Assembly: GCA_003501335.1 (NCBI GenBank)
Contig: DNPQ01000398.1
Span: 1-8,831, forward strand
Source of the DNA: Bacillota bacterium
GTDB taxonomy: Bacteria; Bacillota; UBA4882; UBA8346
Reading direction: 5' to 3'
DNA length: 8,831 nt
Shown here piece after piece: positions 6,857 to 8,831 of the stretch (position 1 is its first letter; each line of letters begins with the position of its first letter). The position numbers were made by a program, and so were the translations under genes. The notes under the pieces were generated by a model. The model saw only the letters and a program-made list of their open reading frames with translations, made no database searches and was not told where the DNA came from.

Positions 6857-8452
6857 TCATGGCAACTTTTTAAATTCTGACGGGGAACAGCCTGCATACT
6901 TCTTAAAGCAGACGCTAAAATAATGAGGATTGCTATAACCGACTTTTTCAGCCACTTCATAGGCTTTAAAATCGGTATTTCGCAGCAGATTCATCGCTTG
7001 TTTGATCCGAAGATCGGTTACAAAATCGATAAAATTAATATTGAGCTCTTTTTTAAAGATGATACTTAAATAGATTGGACTGACAAAGATAACCCCGGCG
7101 ACTTCTCGTAAAGATAGGTTTTCATTGGTAAAATGAGATTCTATATAGCTGATAGCTTGTTTTATCAAGCCTTTATGTTGCATATCCCGTTTTGAACTGA
7201 TCATTTGGAATAAATCCTGGGCCGCTTTTCTGATCCGTTCAAAGATTTCGCTAATTGTCGTTAATTGTAAAAATTCATTACTGGTTTCAACTAAAAAATG
7301 TTCTTTATTCGCTTGGAGATCTTCATCCTTTTCTCCCGTTTCATTCAGGATCAATAAAATGATATCGATAGCTGCCAAACGTACATAGGGAAGGGATACA
7401 AATTGGAGTTCCAGAAACTGTTTTTCAATTTGCCGGATCATCATTAATACCTCTTCGAAGAGCTCCAACTTGATCTTAAAAACCAATTCTTTATAGAAAC
7501 TGGATAAGTCCAACTTCACTTCATTCTCCGGCATGATAGTGTCGCCGGCCACTAAAACTTGATTCTTCCCTAGAATATGCCGGAATTCCGTCGCTGCCCG
7601 GGCTTCCTTATAAGATATGGTGATGCCGGTCAGCCCATTTTGAGCTGTCCCCATACCAATGGTTAAAGTGGTTTTTAACAAATTATCGTTTTCGGTCCGA
7701 AGCATATCATATTGCTCAAAGATATCTTGCGTCAGCAAACCGGGTTTTTGGTCGGAATTATAGATGATAATTAATTCATCGCCGCCGGGATCCAAGATCA
7801 TGACTGGAGCGGGTTTTATTTTTTGTTCACAAGAATTACGCACAGTGAATTTTAAAATTTCTTGTTCCCGAGCGTTTTTATTAAAAGTAGCATTATAATA
7901 ATCATCAATTTTGAGGATGATGACTAGAAAATTAGCTTGAAAAGGAGGGATTTCTAAAAATTTCGCTTCTTCGCTCATCTCGGCCTCATCGCGATATTGC
8001 TGATAAACGAGTCTGGAAAAAAAACGTTGCAATAGCAAAGGGCGGCTTTCCCGGATCTGCCATTGTACTTTGAGTTCGTTTTCCATCTCCCATACGGCCT
8101 GTTTGGCGACACGTAATAAATGATCCGTATCCACCGGCTTCAAAATATAATCAAAAATCTTGAGATCCAGGGCTTTTTTGGCATATTCGAATTCTTCATA
8201 GGCGGTTAATAAAATGATTCGGACGGAGGGTTCCCTTTCTAATACTTGTCTGGCCAATTCCAATCCGTCTATAAAAGGCATTTTGATATCGGAGATGATC
8301 AGTTCCGGCTGGAACTGTTGCGCCAGTTGCAATCCTTCTTCGCCATCCCCGGCGGCACCCACAATTTCGAAACCGTTTTCTTCCCAGGGGATATTCTTGC
8401 ACAATCCCTTACGACTAATGGCGTCATCTTCAGCGATGAGAATACGGCACAT
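6857..8452 (-). CDS. Response regulator, REC plus AraC-type DNA-binding domain (YesN family)
   Basis: 531 residues. Residues 1-120 form a complete receiver domain: acidic pair Asp9-Asp10, phosphoacceptor Asp55 in LIISDIKMP, Thr83 and Lys105. Residues ~170-300 look like the degenerate GGDEF-like region of YesN regulators, with PGGDEL at 222-227 and the ISYKEARAATEFR segment. Residues ~300-425 are helical. Residues ~428-531 carry two AraC-type helix-turn-helices (LSLREVAGVIFVSPIYLS and the C-terminal EVAEKVGYSNPHYFSVCFKK). The protein should be phosphorylated by the adjacent kinase and activate sugar-utilisation genes, most simply the transporter operon just downstream. The start MCRILIAEDD is the normal one for a receiver domain and has GGGAG 9 nt upstream; it overlaps the kinase gene by 23 nt, implying coupled synthesis. 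No strong terminator follows, so read-through into the permeases is possible. Confidence 0.95.
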   Translation of the reverse strand: MCRILIAEDDAISRKGLCKNIPWEENGFEIVGAAGDGEEGLQLAQQFQPELIISDIKMPFIDGLELARQVLEREPSVRIILLTAYEEFEYAKKALDLKIFDYILKPVDTDHLLRVAKQAVWEMENELKVQWQIRESRPLLLQRFFSRLVYQQYRDEAEMSEEAKFLEIPPFQANFLVIILKIDDYYNATFNKNAREQEILKFTVRNSCEQKIKPAPVMILDPGGDELIIIYNSDQKPGLLTQDIFEQYDMLRTENDNLLKTTLTIGMGTAQNGLTGITISYKEARAATEFRHILGKNQVLVAGDTIMPENEVKLDLSSFYKELVFKIKLELFEEVLMMIRQIEKQFLELQFVSLPYVRLAAIDIILLILNETGEKDEDLQANKEHFLVETSNEFLQLTTISEIFERIRKAAQDLFQMISSKRDMQHKGLIKQAISYIESHFTNENLSLREVAGVIFVSPIYLSIIFKKELNINFIDFVTDLRIKQAMNLLRNTDFKAYEVAEKVGYSNPHYFSVCFKKYAGCSPSEFKKLP

Positions 8453-8831
8453 TTTTTTCGTCTCCCTTTTCTGCCGGAATAATCACACGAATCGTGGTTC
8501 CTCCGCCTACAGTGCTTTGAATGTGTAATCCATAGGCCGAGCCGTAATGAAGTTGGATCCGCTGCTGGACATTGCTTAATCCAAAGCCCATATCTTCATG
8601 ACGACTGTGTTCCCATAACGTGTCGTGGATTTGTTGTACTTTTTCTTGTGACATACCGGCACCATTATCAATAACCTCTAAATAGATTTCTTGGTCCTGT
8701 CGGAAACCCCGAATTTGAACCCAGCATTTGCCATGGCTTTGTTTGATCCCATGGTAGATTGCATTTTCAACGAGGGGCTGTAAAGTTAGTTTCACAATCG
8801 AAAAACGATATATTTCCGGATCAACCATGAT
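8430..8831 (-). CDS. Sensor histidine kinase (YesM type), C-terminal ATPase domain, cut by window edge
   Basis: The last 133 residues of a histidine kinase; the frame is open to the right edge, so the Met codon at 8828 is internal and not a start. The GHKL ATPase boxes appear in order: N box LQPLVENAIYHG, G1 box DNGAGM and G2 box MGFGLSNVQQRI, ending in the strand GGGTTIRVIIPA. This matches the HATPase domain of YesM/LytS-like kinases (HisKA_7TM-less, His_kinase group), whose phosphorylated His, HAMP and membrane sensor parts would lie upstream outside the window. It is expected to sit in the membrane, sense an extracellular carbohydrate-related signal and phosphorylate Asp55 of the next gene's product. 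The coding regions overlap by 23 nt. The signal sensed cannot be judged from this fragment. Confidence 0.93.
   Translation of the reverse strand: MMVDPEIYRFSIVKLTLQPLVENAIYHGIKQSHGKCWVQIRGFRQDQEIYLEVIDNGAGMSQEKVQQIHDTLWEHSRHEDMGFGLSNVQQRIQLHYGSAYGLHIQSTVGGGTTIRVIIPAEKGDEKNVPYSHR

Noticed and set aside
8214..8528. Plus-strand frames opposite the receiver domain, and a minus-strand frame at 8196-8402
   Set aside because: They overlap the highly conserved receiver domain and kinase end in other frames and have no ribosome binding site or recognisable product.
8826..8828. ATG near the right edge as a start of the kinase gene
   Set aside because: The frame is open to the edge, and the residues just after this Met are already the N box of the ATPase domain, so the codon is internal.

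Overview
All genes in this window lie on the minus strand and form a carbohydrate-uptake and breakdown locus of the kind common in Bacillota. The base composition looks moderate (not computed). The membrane-kinase plus REC-AraC regulator pair (YesM/YesN type), the CUT1 sugar ABC transporter without its own ATPase, the purine-rich Shine-Dalgarno sites and the use of a TTG start all fit a Firmicutes-type bacterium. The solute-binding protein has a signal peptide but no convincing lipobox, which is more natural in a two-membrane (diderm) lineage. Genus cannot be named from the sequence.

Layout in transcription order (right to left): (1) 8831-8430, the C-terminal ATPase domain of a sensor histidine kinase, cut by the window edge; (2) 8452-6857, its partner response regulator, overlapping the kinase by 23 nt; (3) 6856-6659, a 198-bp gap with a plausible sigma-A promoter, an imperfect dyad touching its -35 box, and no convincing terminator; (4) 6658-5759 and 5762-4923, two MalF/MalG-like permeases sharing a 4-nt ATGA overlap; (5) 4841-3549, an extracellular solute-binding protein with its own strong ribosome binding site; (6) 3525-3495, an intercistronic hairpin followed by a T-rich run; (7) 3448-314, a 1044-residue multidomain glycoside hydrolase related to the GH106 (alpha-L-rhamnosidase) group; (8) 286-1, the first 95 codons of an SGNH/GDSL hydrolase that starts with TTG and runs off the left edge.

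Working model (inference): the two-component system senses an extracellular glycan signal and activates the promoter upstream of the permeases. The binding protein and permeases import an oligosaccharide, powered by a shared MsmX-type ATPase encoded elsewhere. The glycoside hydrolase and the esterase-like protein, both without signal peptides, then process it in the cytoplasm. A rhamnose-containing, acylated plant oligosaccharide such as a pectin fragment would suit a GH106-like enzyme beside a GDSL esterase, but the substrate is not shown by the sequence.

I see no mobile elements, tRNA or rRNA genes, CRISPR arrays or clear signs of recent transfer. The locus is a recognisable type. The least-explained parts are the exact specificity of the large hydrolase, the hairpin before it, the non-lipoprotein binding protein, and the single in-frame stop between hydrolase and esterase.
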